The notes: generated by a model not told the origin, from the sequence alone. Shown: positions 25,685-35,510, counted from the first letter of the stretch. The stretch is 43,640 nt of DNA from an uncultured Methylococcaceae bacterium (GCA_903839855.1 CAIMEB010000047.1:1-43640), one strand, 5' to 3'. A program made the numbers and translations.

Positions 25685-25753
25685 CTGTTATTCAGTCGGG
25701 GGACTGATACAAATACGACTTAGGGTTGTTTTTTGTAAAAAAGTCTAAAATCC

Positions 25754-25762
25754 GGGGTAACT
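25754..25762 (+). repeat. Fourth GGGGTAACT motif, near the right att repeat
   Basis: GGGGTAACT in the plus orientation within CCGGGGTAACTTTTAAA, matching CCGGGGTAACTTTCAAA at the left end, about 130 bases inside the right att repeat. Confidence 0.55.
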
Positions 25763-25890
25763 TTTAAACAGTATTTTAGGCATATTATAGAATACTTGAG
25801 TAATGTCAAGTAATGTAACAAATCTAGTAAATACAAGGCTTGTAAGGCATTAAGTCAGATACGGCGGGGGCTATAAAAACAGGGGGTCGG

Positions 25891-25950
25891 GGGACTTAAA
25901 ATCCCTCGTTCGAAAGGACGTGCCGGTTCGACTCCGGCCCGAGGCACCAT
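25891..25950 (+). repeat. att direct repeat, right copy
   Basis: These 60 bases are identical to the tRNA-Leu 3' end at 24056-24115. There is no acceptor 5' strand or D arm upstream, so this is not a second tRNA gene but the distal attachment site. Confidence 0.92.
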
Positions 25951-26340
25951 AAACAAGCAAATTAAAACAAGGACTTAAGCATTAATGCCTAGTCCTTTTT
26001 TTATGCCTGAATATTTCCGTGGCGCAATTCAAAATAAATCATAATAAACCGCAACGATTAATCGACGCAAAGGCATCTTTAATCTTCGTTCCTAAAGCAC
26101 TTCGGATTTGATAACTCACATCACGCACCCGCGCCGACACTCTTGCGACAAGCAAATAGCTTGTTTTTTATGCTCTTATGTCAAGATATTTCGATGACTT
26201 TTATAATGTGCAGATTTAAATCTTAACTAGATTCATCGCTTCTGGTATATTGAACCCCATAGTCGTTAAGTTATCGTTTGTTTGGGTCATGAGAAACCTC
26301 AAGACAACAATATAGAAATAATTCACCAATTGAGGATATT
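25951..26340. other. Region between the island and the next gene
   Basis: After the terminator-like copy at 25969-26002 there is no supported gene. A minus-strand open stretch (about 26046-26167, ending INRCGLL) has no start codon and no recognisable family. GAGG at 26331-26334 serves as the ribosome binding site of the gene at 26341. Confidence 0.4.
25969..26002 (+). terminator. Diverged second copy of the tRNA-Leu terminator
   Basis: AAGGACT and AGTCCTT flank a different loop and are followed by T7, then ATG(C)CTGAA, matching the sequence after the terminator at 24123-24155. One copy came with the element and the other is the original chromosomal terminator. Confidence 0.7.
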
Positions 26341-26802
26341 ATGTTTGAAGGGCTATTTGCACTAATTGTTATCTTTGTTGCGTACATTGTTTATCAGTCT
26401 GCCAATGAGCATCAGGGAGTGTCCAATTTAGACGTGCCAAAAGCAAAAGAAACCGTTCAAACTGCAATAGCTCCTCAGCCGGTAACAGGATCTGTAAAAC
26501 CCGCTAAAAAGCCTAGTACCATTAAACCAACCCCGTTGAAAAAAAGTATTCCTAAAGTTGAGGTTAATAAGGAAGCCAATAAAAACATTACCAAAAAAGG
26601 CTTATTAAATCCAGTAACGGGAGAGGTCGCTACCACTTATAACAATTATCGCTTTACTAAACGCTGGATTAAAGATGCTCTGGTTGCCGAAGGATTACTT
26701 GAGAAGGTGTATAAAAATAATGAGCTCAATGCTGAAGTGGAAGCAGGAATAAAAATAGCTTTGACTAAGTTAGAAGGAATAGAACAGTACAAACCCTCTT
26801 AA
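26341..26802 (+). CDS. Small membrane-anchored protein of unknown function
   Basis: The 153-residue protein has one N-terminal membrane helix (LFALIVIFVAYIVYQSA), then a Lys- and Pro-rich linker (VKPAKKPSTIKPTPLKK) of about 60 residues. A C-terminal domain follows, starting GLLNPVTGEVATTYNNYRFTKRWIKDALVAEGLLEKVY. The linker suggests a cytoplasmic or periplasmic domain held away from the inner membrane. I do not recognise the family. A good ribosome binding site (GAGG) precedes it, and the next gene starts 12 bases after its stop, so the two probably form an operon. Confidence 0.65.
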   Translation: MFEGLFALIVIFVAYIVYQSANEHQGVSNLDVPKAKETVQTAIAPQPVTGSVKPAKKPSTIKPTPLKKSIPKVEVNKEANKNITKKGLLNPVTGEVATTYNNYRFTKRWIKDALVAEGLLEKVYKNNELNAEVEAGIKIALTKLEGIEQYKPS

Positions 26803-26814
26803 ACGGGACGCCAG

Positions 26815-27747
26815 ATGAAAGAGGAATCATTCATTTTCGATCAGATTCACATTGAAGTCGCCCGCAATGCGACGGATGATTTTAATTTGTTTCATGATAA
26901 GCATAAATGGTTACAGATCACTCATAATCCCTTCAAAGGACCTATCGTATTGGGTTATCAGCTCAATACACTGATTGAATACCAAATGCTGCTTTATCGA
27001 GCCGCACATCATGAAAATCGTATTATTGCAGAAAATGATCTTCGATTTAGTAATTACCAGATTACCTTTGTCAATGCGGTTAAACCAAGAACACCCGTTT
27101 ATCTGGATATTAAAAAGACTCTCATTACTACGATTCCACACTTGACCTTAGGTAATCGTATTGCCATGAAATCGGATGGTAAAACGGTATTATTAGGATT
27201 TAAAAAAGAAACCCAAACACCGCTTTTTTTGCCAGATACAACATTTAATAGCTTACCCGATCTTAATGACATAGAGGATTTAACAACGCTTCCAGGGACA
27301 GATTATTTTCTTAAGCGTAAGTTTATGAATAATGGTTCAGTCAAGAATTTTTTGTCAGGGTCTTTAGCTGAGCAGTCAGATTATTTTGATGAGTTAACCC
27401 ATGTTGCACACTATCCGGAAATATTCCCTTGCAGCCTTGCTTCAGGTGCATTACTTGAGAAGGCTCAGTTAGAACATCATGATTTTAAACTGAATCCGAT
27501 GGTTTATACGTCCCATGAAATATCCGTAGATAGGCACTATGTGAGTCAGCTTAAGAATAATGACAAACTACATATTTTAGTAAGGCAACTACCAGAATCG
27601 GGTGACAATACCTTAAATCAAACTAATATTAGGCAAAGAACCTATCACTGTTACGGGTTGTTACAAAATAATGACGTATTATTCAGGATGAAGATGAATC
27701 TTGTTCCGTTGGAAGAGATTCTTAAAAACTTAAGGAAATCCTTGTAA
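26815..27747 (+). CDS. Hotdog-fold MaoC-like protein (putative)
   Basis: The 310-residue protein begins with a segment that fits a MaoC/R-hydratase active site: NATDDFNLFHDKHKW (residues 18-32), with Asp 22, Asn 24 and His 27 in the D-x-N-x-x-H pattern, followed by PFKGPIVLGYQL, which corresponds to the GPIVHG-type helix start. Downstream are hotdog-like strands (RFSNYQITFVNAVKPRTPVYLDI) and a second half with a similar PCSLASGALL turn. A double-hotdog hydratase-like or acyl-binding role is inferred. Replacement of the usual proline after Asn by Leu, and of HG by LG, may affect catalysis. It is convergent with uvrA. Confidence 0.5.
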   Translation: MKEESFIFDQIHIEVARNATDDFNLFHDKHKWLQITHNPFKGPIVLGYQLNTLIEYQMLLYRAAHHENRIIAENDLRFSNYQITFVNAVKPRTPVYLDIKKTLITTIPHLTLGNRIAMKSDGKTVLLGFKKETQTPLFLPDTTFNSLPDLNDIEDLTTLPGTDYFLKRKFMNNGSVKNFLSGSLAEQSDYFDELTHVAHYPEIFPCSLASGALLEKAQLEHHDFKLNPMVYTSHEISVDRHYVSQLKNNDKLHILVRQLPESGDNTLNQTNIRQRTYHCYGLLQNNDVLFRMKMNLVPLEEILKNLRKSL

Positions 27748-27784
27748 AAAAGAAGATACCCTTCACTAATACTGTTTGGTGTCA

Positions 27785-30604
27785 TCACTCAAAAAACCGC
27801 TTCAAATAATGCCCAGTATAAGAAGCTGGATTCTCAGAGACCTGCTTAGGCGTACCCTCAGCCACCAGTGTTCCACCGCCATCGCCACCTTCTGGACCCA
27901 TATCTATCAACCAGTCGGCGGTTTTAATGACATCCAGATTGTGTTCTATCACTATCACGGTATTACCATGATCACGCAGGGTATGTAACACACCCAATAG
28001 CTGCTTAATATCGTGAAAATGCAATCCTGTGGTGGGCTCATCCAGAATATACAAAGTCTTGCCGGTATCACGTTTTGACAATTCTTTAGCCAGCTTGACC
28101 CGTTGTGCTTCCCCACCTGACAAGGTCGTGGCATTTTGTCCCAAGGTGATATAGCTTAAGCCAACTTCCATGAGTGTCTGTAGTTTTCTGGCGAGCGTCG
28201 GTACAGGACTAAAAAACGCGGCTGCATCTTCCACCGTCATATCTAGCACTTGATTGATAGTCTTACCTTTATAGCGTATTTCCAGAGTTTCACGGTTATA
28301 ACGCTTACCTTGACAAGCATCACAATGCACAAAGATATCTGGCAAGAAGTGCATTTCAACTTTAATCACTCCATCGCCTTTACACGCTTCGCACCGTCCG
28401 CCTTTGACATTAAAACTGAAGCGCCCCACAGTATAGCCGCGAGAACGCGATTCATGCGTCGCAGCAAATAACTCACGTATCGGCGTAAATAATCCCGTAT
28501 AAGTCGCTGGATTAGAACGTGGTGTTCTGCCTATCGGGCTTTGATCAATATCAACGACTTTATCAAAGTAATCCAGTCCTTCGATGGCATCACAGGGCGC
28601 AGGAACAATACTGGCATGGTTGATTAAACGCGCAGCATGCGCATACAACGTATCGTTAATCAAGGTCGATTTACCCGAACCTGACACGCCCGTCACACAA
28701 GTTAATAAGCCAACGGGAAAAGCAATATCCACATTTTTCAGGTTATTGCCACTCGCATTCCGAATCACCATTTGTTTATCTTTGTTGACGGGTGTTAAAG
28801 AAGTCGGGACATCAATGCCTATTTTACCGGACAAATACTGCCCCGTTAACGATTCTTCATTATTCAAAATATCATCCAGGGTGCCTTGAGCAATAATCTG
28901 CCCACCATGAACACCTGCCCCTGGACCAATATCGACAATATGCTGTGCCGCGCGAATCGCATCTTCATCATGCTCGACAACAATAACGGTATTGCCTAAG
29001 TCTCGCAAATGAAACAAGGTCTTTAGCAGCCGGTCATTATCACGTTGATGCAAACCGATAGAGGGCTCATCCAACACATACATGACCCCGACTAAACCGG
29101 CACCAATTTGACTGGCTAAACGAATACGCTGCGCTTCGCCACCGGACAAGGTATCTGCACTACGATCCAGAGTTAAATAATCCAGACCGACATTGACCAG
29201 AAACTCCAGACGCTCACGGATTTCTTTAATAATCTTGACCGAAATTTCACCCCGCTGACCCGGCAACGACAAGGTGTTAAAAAAGCTCAGGGACTTACGA
29301 ATCGGTAAATGCGTCAAATGATGCAAAGGAAAGTCTTCAATAAAGACATTTCGAGCCGACAGATTCAGCCGCGCCCCTTCGCAGACATTACAAGACCGGT
29401 GAGATTGATACTTGGCTAATTCATCACGGACTAATTGAGAATCTGTTTCCAAATAACGCCGCTCCATATTGGCAATAACGCCTTCAAAGCGATGCTTTTT
29501 CTTTTTAACCGAACCGGTTCCAGACATGAATTTAAATTCAATTGCGGTCTTACCACTGCCATATAGAACAAGATCCTGCGCTTCTTTAGACAGTTGAGAG
29601 AAAGGTACTTCAAGATCAAAACCATAATGATCCGCCAAGGAAGAAATCATTTGGTAGTAATAGGCATTACGTCGATCCCAGCCTCGAATAGCACCACCCG
29701 CCAAACTGATATCTGGATTATGCACCACTAAATCAGGGTCAAAATGCTGCCTGACACCTAAACCATCACAGCTACCGCACGCGCCTTTGGGATTATTAAA
29801 CGAAAAGATGCGCGGCTCCAACTCAGTTAAACTGTAGCCACATTGATTACAAGCATAACGCTCAGAGAATACTATTTCTTTGCCATCATCAAGACACACT
29901 GCAATGGCAATACCATCAGCAATACGCAAGGCCGTTTCAAACGATTCTGATAAACGTAGGGCTAAATCTTCACGAATTTTGAATCGATCAACGACGACTT
30001 CAATGGTGTGTTTCTTTTTTAAATCCATGACCGGCGCATCATCTAAATCATAGACCGTCCTATCAATACGCGCTCGAATAAAACCCTGCGCCCGCAAATC
30101 TTCTATTAGCTGGATATGTTCACCCTTTCGATCATTTATTACTGGCGCTAATAACATCCAACGTTGTTCTTGCGGTTGCGCCAGCAATAAATCAACCATT
30201 TGACTGACAGTCTGCGCCTCTAAAGACACCTGATGTTCAGGACAACGCGGTGTCCCTGCCCGCGCATATAACAACCGCAAGTAATCATAAATCTCAGTGA
30301 TGGTTCCCACGGTTGAACGGGGATTATGTGAGGTAGATTTTTGTTCAATAGAAATAGCGGGCGACAAGCCTTCGATATGATCGACATCCGGCTTTTCCAT
30401 CATGGATAAAAATTGCCGTGCGTAGGCAGACAACGATTCTACATAACGCCGTTGGCCTTCTGCGTAAATCGTATCAAATGCTAAAGAGGACTTTCCTGAA
30501 CCAGACAACCCGGTGATAACAATTAATTTGTCCCTGGGTAAATCAATATCAATATTTTTTAAGTTATGCGTTCTAGCACCACGGATACTAATCGTGTCCA
30601 TCAA
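27785..30604 (-). CDS. uvrA: UvrABC system protein A
   Basis: UvrA scans DNA for bulky lesions and loads UvrB in nucleotide excision repair. The 939-residue protein has the normal length. It has two ABC ATPase halves with Walker A loops [12 protein letters not shown] (residues 31-42) and [12 protein letters not shown], both LSGGEAQR signatures, and Walker B segments [13 protein letters not shown] and [13 protein letters not shown]. It also has both zinc-finger modules, CNQCG with CGSCDGLG and CEACKGDG with [10 protein letters not shown]. The start [18 protein letters not shown] is canonical. A promoter must lie in the 549-base region upstream; no SOS box was recognised by eye. Confidence 0.97.
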   Translation of the reverse strand: MMDTISIRGARTHNLKNIDIDLPRDKLIVITGLSGSGKSSLAFDTIYAEGQRRYVESLSAYARQFLSMMEKPDVDHIEGLSPAISIEQKSTSHNPRSTVGTITEIYDYLRLLYARAGTPRCPEHQVSLEAQTVSQMVDLLLAQPQEQRWMLLAPVINDRKGEHIQLIEDLRAQGFIRARIDRTVYDLDDAPVMDLKKKHTIEVVVDRFKIREDLALRLSESFETALRIADGIAIAVCLDDGKEIVFSERYACNQCGYSLTELEPRIFSFNNPKGACGSCDGLGVRQHFDPDLVVHNPDISLAGGAIRGWDRRNAYYYQMISSLADHYGFDLEVPFSQLSKEAQDLVLYGSGKTAIEFKFMSGTGSVKKKKHRFEGVIANMERRYLETDSQLVRDELAKYQSHRSCNVCEGARLNLSARNVFIEDFPLHHLTHLPIRKSLSFFNTLSLPGQRGEISVKIIKEIRERLEFLVNVGLDYLTLDRSADTLSGGEAQRIRLASQIGAGLVGVMYVLDEPSIGLHQRDNDRLLKTLFHLRDLGNTVIVVEHDEDAIRAAQHIVDIGPGAGVHGGQIIAQGTLDDILNNEESLTGQYLSGKIGIDVPTSLTPVNKDKQMVIRNASGNNLKNVDIAFPVGLLTCVTGVSGSGKSTLINDTLYAHAARLINHASIVPAPCDAIEGLDYFDKVVDIDQSPIGRTPRSNPATYTGLFTPIRELFAATHESRSRGYTVGRFSFNVKGGRCEACKGDGVIKVEMHFLPDIFVHCDACQGKRYNRETLEIRYKGKTINQVLDMTVEDAAAFFSPVPTLARKLQTLMEVGLSYITLGQNATTLSGGEAQRVKLAKELSKRDTGKTLYILDEPTTGLHFHDIKQLLGVLHTLRDHGNTVIVIEHNLDVIKTADWLIDMGPEGGDGGGTLVAEGTPKQVSENPASYTGHYLKRFFE

Positions 30605-31153
30605 ATCATTCCGGCAATTAAAACAGCCTTATAATATACGTTTAAAGCGGTTTAAGCACAAACCGATAATTGCATAATATTACTATCTCGCTAATCATCG
30701 GATCCATACTCTATTGTTTATGGGTACATGGGGCATTCCTGGCTGCACTATTTGTTAGTCAGTCTGGTGATTCTCTCAATCTCACTGATTGTAATTCACA
30801 CCCCTGCTAATTTTTTTCATTACTAATAACTATATGTTATTATTTTCGATAAAAACAAACTTCTAGAATAGGGCACTTGGCGATCATGATTTACGACAAC
30901 CTAACGGAGAAGTGAGTGATTGACTCACTTCCGGTTGATAGTGTAAAAAATTTAGCAAAGCGATTACTGCTTGATCTCCTGAGTCAGGTCGAGCGGTAAT
31001 GCCAGTTGAGGAGATACTGATTGAAGAAGCACTGAAAAGTGGGCTGTTGCATATTGATGAAACCCCGTGTCCAAAAAAGAAAAGCTTTTGTAGCTCTGGT
31101 GTTTACTAGGCATATCGTATCTATGATTTATCTCAGGAATTAACTTAAGGTAT
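30605..31153. other. Divergent intergenic region between uvrA and the outer-membrane protein gene
   Basis: No complete gene is supported. It holds a perfect small hairpin CGGTTT-aagcac-AAACCG at 30648-30665 close to the uvrA start. A stronger hairpin, GAAGTGAGT-gattg-ACTCACTTC, lies at 30909-30931, and a short transposase-like frame at 30999-31109. The second hairpin is not followed by a T run, so a terminator is unlikely. It could be an operator or an element end. Confidence 0.45.
30999..31109 (+). pseudogene. Possible IS66-type transposase fragment
   Basis: A short plus-strand frame reads VEEILIEEALKSGLLHIDETP and soon ends in a stop. LLHIDETP resembles the catalytic-Asp segment (LHADETP) of IS66-family transposases. 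Nothing on either side continues the protein, so at most it is a scrap. The assignment rests on eight residues. Confidence 0.3.
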
Positions 31154-32044
31154 ATGATACGTCTATTGAATAAAAGATCATGCTCTGGAAAGATTTTGCT
31201 TACGTTATTGTGTGTCTCATGGGCTATTTTTTCGATACCTAGCAGAGCCACTGAAGGAGGAGGCAGTAATTATTTACCTGGTTTTTACGGCGATTTCGCG
31301 ATGGCCGTTGTACCCGAGAAAGGTACTTTCTTTAATAATTTTTATGCCGCCTATCAGGATACAAAAGGTCAGGCAGGAACTATCCTCGAAATGCCCGGTA
31401 TTGTTCATGCAACTGGTCAAAAGATATTAGGCGCTAATTTTATCGTTGCTCTATATCCTGGCGTAGTAGCTACAAAAGATCAAAGTAATCATCAGGATAT
31501 GATCCGATTTGGACTGGGTGATGCCTATCTGATACCTATAGAACTTAATTGGCAATGGGGCAGCCTTACTGCTTTGGCTTTTGAAGGAATTGTTGTACCG
31601 ACAGGATATTACCAAAAAGGCTCTTTAAGTGCTGGGCGTAATATCTGGACCTTTGACCATATACTTTCATTAACGTGGCAATTACCAGCAGCTAATGAAC
31701 TGTCGATCACGCTGGGTTATATGAACAATCTAAAAAATCCAGCTACAAACTATCGTAGTGGCGATGAGTTTCATTTTGATTATATGCTGGGACATTACCT
31801 TCGACCAGAGCTGGCTGTCGGCATTACCGGTTCACATTACCGGCAAACCACCGCCGATCAAGCAAGTACCGACAATCTGGTCACTGTTAATAGCGAATCA
31901 TCTACTATTGGCCCCGTGGTCATGTACACACCACATTTATTAGATCGTGATATTACCATTTCATTGAAATACCTTCGTGAATTTAACGTCCAGGGTCGTA
32001 TAAATCAGGAGTACCTAGTTTGTCGAATCTTTATGGGATTTTGA
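31154..32044 (+). CDS. SphA/MetA-like outer-membrane protein
   Basis: The 296-residue protein has a signal peptide (GKILLTLLCVSWAIFSIPSRA) and then alternating amphipathic strands typical of a small outer-membrane barrel. EGGGSNYLPGFYGDFAM at the mature N terminus and VVPTGYYQKGSLSAGRNIWTFD in the middle are the signatures of the SphA / phenol-degradation MetA-like group, which includes channels or sensors for hydrophobic compounds. It ends in an aromatic residue (IFMGF), as barrel proteins do. The gene for a sensor GGDEF-EAL protein starts 35 bases after its stop, suggesting a shared transcript. The ligand is unknown. Confidence 0.75.
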   Translation: MIRLLNKRSCSGKILLTLLCVSWAIFSIPSRATEGGGSNYLPGFYGDFAMAVVPEKGTFFNNFYAAYQDTKGQAGTILEMPGIVHATGQKILGANFIVALYPGVVATKDQSNHQDMIRFGLGDAYLIPIELNWQWGSLTALAFEGIVVPTGYYQKGSLSAGRNIWTFDHILSLTWQLPAANELSITLGYMNNLKNPATNYRSGDEFHFDYMLGHYLRPELAVGITGSHYRQTTADQASTDNLVTVNSESSTIGPVVMYTPHLLDRDITISLKYLREFNVQGRINQEYLVCRIFMGF

Positions 32045-32078
32045 TGACACAAACGCAAGTACTTAATAGCAGTCAATA

Positions 32079-35000
32079 ATGAACATTCGGCAAAAGATGG
32101 CGATCATAGTTATCGCAAGCATTTTATTGACAGCAATACCAGCGTCAATCCTGGTTTATAAGTATGCACAATCTAAAATTTTAAGCAGTGAACTAGCGAC
32201 GCTGATTGAAATTACTCAACGTCAGGCTGACATAGCCAGCCAGCGTTTCCTGCAGGGGCAACCTAAATTAGAAGGTCTATCCAGATTATTGCAAGCTGAA
32301 CTGGCAAAGCCTATCAAACCGGGTGAAATTAACGAGTTCTATCAGGCAATGTCCCGTTATCCTGATGGGGTCTGGCGTAATCGTAAGCCGCCTTTTAATG
32401 GCAGAATTGAATCCGGTATCTTTCTCCCACCCAATTCTCAAGAGTCGGATGCCCAAAAAATAAGGCATTGGCGTATCAAGAAAATCATGGATATTTTTGG
32501 TTCAGCCGCCAGTAACCGGATGGAAAATGTGTGGTATTTGTCGCTTCATCGTAGTGAAATCATTTTCGATACTGCATTTCCCGATTTTGCCTTCGACCAG
32601 AAAGCTGATAATGATTACACCAAGACACCCTGGATCACCTATACGTCCCCTGAATTAAACCCAGAGCGAAAGTTTGGATTTACGCCGCCTTTATTTGATC
32701 CGGTTCCCAAGGCATGGATGGTCAGTGCTATTTACCCGCTTTATTTGGGTGAAGAATGGATTGGCACTGTGGGTGAAGACATGCCGCTCAGTAACGTCCT
32801 TGAGTTCTTATTTAAGAAACAAGAGTTCTATGAGGGCACGCAGGATTTTTTGTTGGATAACCAAGGTAGCTTTATCTTGGCGGGGGACTGGCAATCTAAA
32901 TTAGAAACAGGCCATGATGAAAGTCAATTTGATCTGGGCGATGAACCCCAGTTAAAAACAATTGTTCAAATCCCCCTCCAAAACAGTCCACAGGTATTGG
33001 CTAATATTTTAGTGGGTGGCAAAAAATATATAGCTCTTGGCATGAAATTGCAGCCAGTCGATTGGCGATATTATAAGCTGGTTCCTGTGAGTGAAATTCT
33101 ATCATCAATGCGTGAGCTTTTTATCTCGCTAGTTTTCGTTATTTGCTTGATCAGCGTTATCAGTGGCTTGCTAATCAGTCTTGTTGTCCATTATTTCGTG
33201 GTACGAAGAATCAGGCTTCTGGCAGAGGGTATGCGGCTGTATGAGGCCGGCGAAAAGCGACATATTTCTCAGTTACTGCCTGGCAACGACGAAATATCAC
33301 TCACCGCACAAGAGTTTGATGTGATGATAGATCGCATTGACAAAAATATTGAAGACCTTGAGGTTGTGCGGGATACCTTGAAATTAAGCGAAGAACGCTG
33401 GAAGTTTGCAGTCGAAGGCACAGGTGATGGCATGTGGGATTGGGATATTACCACCGGAGAAGCGCTATTATCGGAACGATGGAAAGCCATGTTGGGGTAT
33501 AGTAACAACGAGTTTACCGATAATTTCTCGGCGTGGAGCGCTCAAATACATCCTGAAGATAAACCCCATGTCTTAAGCAGCCTTAATGATTATCTTACCA
33601 ATGTCTCAACGAATTACGCCGTCGAATTTCGTATGCATCATAAAAATGGTGAGTGGATATGGATCTTGGCCAGGGGAATAGTAGTTCGTCGCGATGCGGA
33701 AGGTAAACCGTTACGCATGATTGGTAGCCATTCCGACATCACGAAACGCAAGGAATCGGAAGTCCGGTGTCAACTGGCCGCTAGTGTATTTACCTCTGCT
33801 CGCGAAGGTATCCTCATCACGGATTCCGATGGTTGCATCATCGAAATTAATGATACCTTTAGCCACATCATGGGGTACAGTCGAGAAGAAGTACTGGGCA
33901 AAAATCCGCGCATTTTTCAATCGACTCGTCAATCAGACGAATTCTATGAAGGGATGTGGCAAGCGCTATTGGAAAAAAATTACTGGACAGGTGAAATCTG
34001 GAACCGACGCAAGAACGGTGAAGTTTATGCTGCAATTTTAACGATCAGCGGTGTAAAGAATACTGCAGGGAAGACAGAGCAATACGTGGCTTTATATACC
34101 GATATCACAACGATGAAGGAGCACCAACAACAACTCGAACATCTCGCCCATTATGATGCACTAACGAATCTGCCTAATCGGGTATTACTGGCTGAGCGAC
34201 TACAGCAGGCCATCATACAATCCGAGCGGCAAAAGCATTCGCTTGCCGTAATTTATATTGATTTGGATGGCTTCAAAGCAGTCAACGATGCCCACGGTCA
34301 TAAAATGGGTGACGATCTTCTGATCATCGTTTCACAACGTATGCGAGATGCCTTACGAGAAAGTGATACCCTTGCACGCATCGGAGGCGATGAATTCGTC
34401 GCGGTACTGGTAGATTTAGAGAAAATAGCCGATTGCGACTATGTGTTACGACGTTTACTGGCATTAGCCTCTGCTTCTTTCATAGTTAACAATGTAGAGT
34501 TGCATCTCTCCGCAAGTATCGGTGTCACATTTTATCCGCAGGACAATGTAGAAGCCGATCAGTTAATGCGTCATGCAGATCAAGCTATGTATCTGGCTAA
34601 ACAAGCTGGCAAAAACCGTTATCACCTATTTGATATTGAACATGACTCCGCAATCAAAACCCAGCACGAATCACTAGAGCATATTTCAGGCGCACACCAA
34701 AAAAATGAGTTTGTCCTCTATTACCAACCCAAAGTTAATATGCGCACGGGTGAAATAATAGGTACTGAGGCATTGATCCGTTGGCAACATCCTAATGATG
34801 GGTTATTACCCCCCTCCGCTTTTTTACCTATCATCGAGAACCAGGACATTAGCCTACAAATTGGGGAATGGGTAATAGACTCGGCTTTAACTCAGCTTGG
34901 GATATGGCATACGGCGGGGGTAAATCTTTCTATCAGTGTAAACATAAGCGCAAATCAATTGCAGCAAAATAACTTTGTATCAACACTGTTGGCTCTGCTC

Positions 35001-35480
35001 AATAAACACCCAGAAGTTAATCCAGGTAATCTAGAACTGGAGATACTGGAAACAAGTGCGCTGGAAAATTTTGTTGATGTATCGAATGTCATCAGAACTT
35101 GTCACCAAATGGGGGTACACTTTGCCTTGGACGACTTTGGCACGGGTTATTCTTCCTTGACTTATCTAAAACGTTTACCGGTAAGTATACTAAAAATTGA
35201 TCAAACATTCGTCCGAGACATGCTGGATGATCCCGACGATCTGACCATCGTTAAAAGCGTCATTGGATTAGCGAAATCTTTTCAACGTCAGGTGATCGCT
35301 GAGGGAGTTGAAACCGTTGCGCATGGCGCAATGCTATTGTCGATAGGTTGCGAATTGGCACAAGGCTACGGTATCTCACGCCCGATGCCTGCAGAAGATA
35401 TCCCAGGCTGGATAGATAATTGGAATAAAAATACTGACTCGGATTTCTTTAGAAACGCAGTCCATCAGCCAAATAGCTGA
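32079..35480 (+). CDS. Sensor diguanylate cyclase/phosphodiesterase (Cache-HAMP-PAS-PAS-GGDEF-EAL)
   Basis: This 1133-residue protein has an N-terminal membrane helix (IIVIASILLTAIPASILVY), a periplasmic Cache-like domain to about 340, a second helix (LFISLVFVICLISVISGLLIS) and a HAMP segment near 376-440. Two PAS domains follow (RWKFAVEGTGDGMWDWDI at about 440 and SAREGILITD at about 570), then GGDEF and EAL domains. The GGDEF motif is intact at about 769-773, with the RxxD inhibitory site (RESD) five residues before it. EAL is intact near 897-899 and DDFGTGYSS near 1018, so both synthesis and hydrolysis of cyclic di-GMP look possible. It is probably co-transcribed with the outer-membrane protein gene upstream. 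Confidence 0.93.
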   Translation: MNIRQKMAIIVIASILLTAIPASILVYKYAQSKILSSELATLIEITQRQADIASQRFLQGQPKLEGLSRLLQAELAKPIKPGEINEFYQAMSRYPDGVWRNRKPPFNGRIESGIFLPPNSQESDAQKIRHWRIKKIMDIFGSAASNRMENVWYLSLHRSEIIFDTAFPDFAFDQKADNDYTKTPWITYTSPELNPERKFGFTPPLFDPVPKAWMVSAIYPLYLGEEWIGTVGEDMPLSNVLEFLFKKQEFYEGTQDFLLDNQGSFILAGDWQSKLETGHDESQFDLGDEPQLKTIVQIPLQNSPQVLANILVGGKKYIALGMKLQPVDWRYYKLVPVSEILSSMRELFISLVFVICLISVISGLLISLVVHYFVVRRIRLLAEGMRLYEAGEKRHISQLLPGNDEISLTAQEFDVMIDRIDKNIEDLEVVRDTLKLSEERWKFAVEGTGDGMWDWDITTGEALLSERWKAMLGYSNNEFTDNFSAWSAQIHPEDKPHVLSSLNDYLTNVSTNYAVEFRMHHKNGEWIWILARGIVVRRDAEGKPLRMIGSHSDITKRKESEVRCQLAASVFTSAREGILITDSDGCIIEINDTFSHIMGYSREEVLGKNPRIFQSTRQSDEFYEGMWQALLEKNYWTGEIWNRRKNGEVYAAILTISGVKNTAGKTEQYVALYTDITTMKEHQQQLEHLAHYDALTNLPNRVLLAERLQQAIIQSERQKHSLAVIYIDLDGFKAVNDAHGHKMGDDLLIIVSQRMRDALRESDTLARIGGDEFVAVLVDLEKIADCDYVLRRLLALASASFIVNNVELHLSASIGVTFYPQDNVEADQLMRHADQAMYLAKQAGKNRYHLFDIEHDSAIKTQHESLEHISGAHQKNEFVLYYQPKVNMRTGEIIGTEALIRWQHPNDGLLPPSAFLPIIENQDISLQIGEWVIDSALTQLGIWHTAGVNLSISVNISANQLQQNNFVSTLLALLNKHPEVNPGNLELEILETSALENFVDVSNVIRTCHQMGVHFALDDFGTGYSSLTYLKRLPVSILKIDQTFVRDMLDDPDDLTIVKSVIGLAKSFQRQVIAEGVETVAHGAMLLSIGCELAQGYGISRPMPAEDIPGWIDNWNKNTDSDFFRNAVHQPNS

Positions 35481-35510
35481 TTTGTTGCTGACACAAAAAA
35501 CATCCATTAA

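Larger units (their letters stand above)
24056..25950. mobile_element. Decayed genomic island inserted at tRNA-Leu(UAA)
   Basis: Identical 60-bp direct repeats made of the tRNA-Leu 3' half bound about 1.9 kb. Inside are a 3' integrase fragment next to the distal repeat, a toxin-antitoxin pair, an ORF interrupted by an IS30 fragment, and repeated GGGGTAACT motifs near both ends. The tRNA remains intact, as is usual for tyrosine-integrase islands. The small size, truncated integrase and nested IS fragment show that most of the element has been lost, leaving the addiction module. Confidence 0.85.

Noticed and set aside
25891-25950. Second tRNA-Leu gene
   Set aside because: Only the 3' half of the tRNA is present. 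The acceptor 5' strand, D arm and half of the anticodon stem context are missing, as expected for a distal att site.
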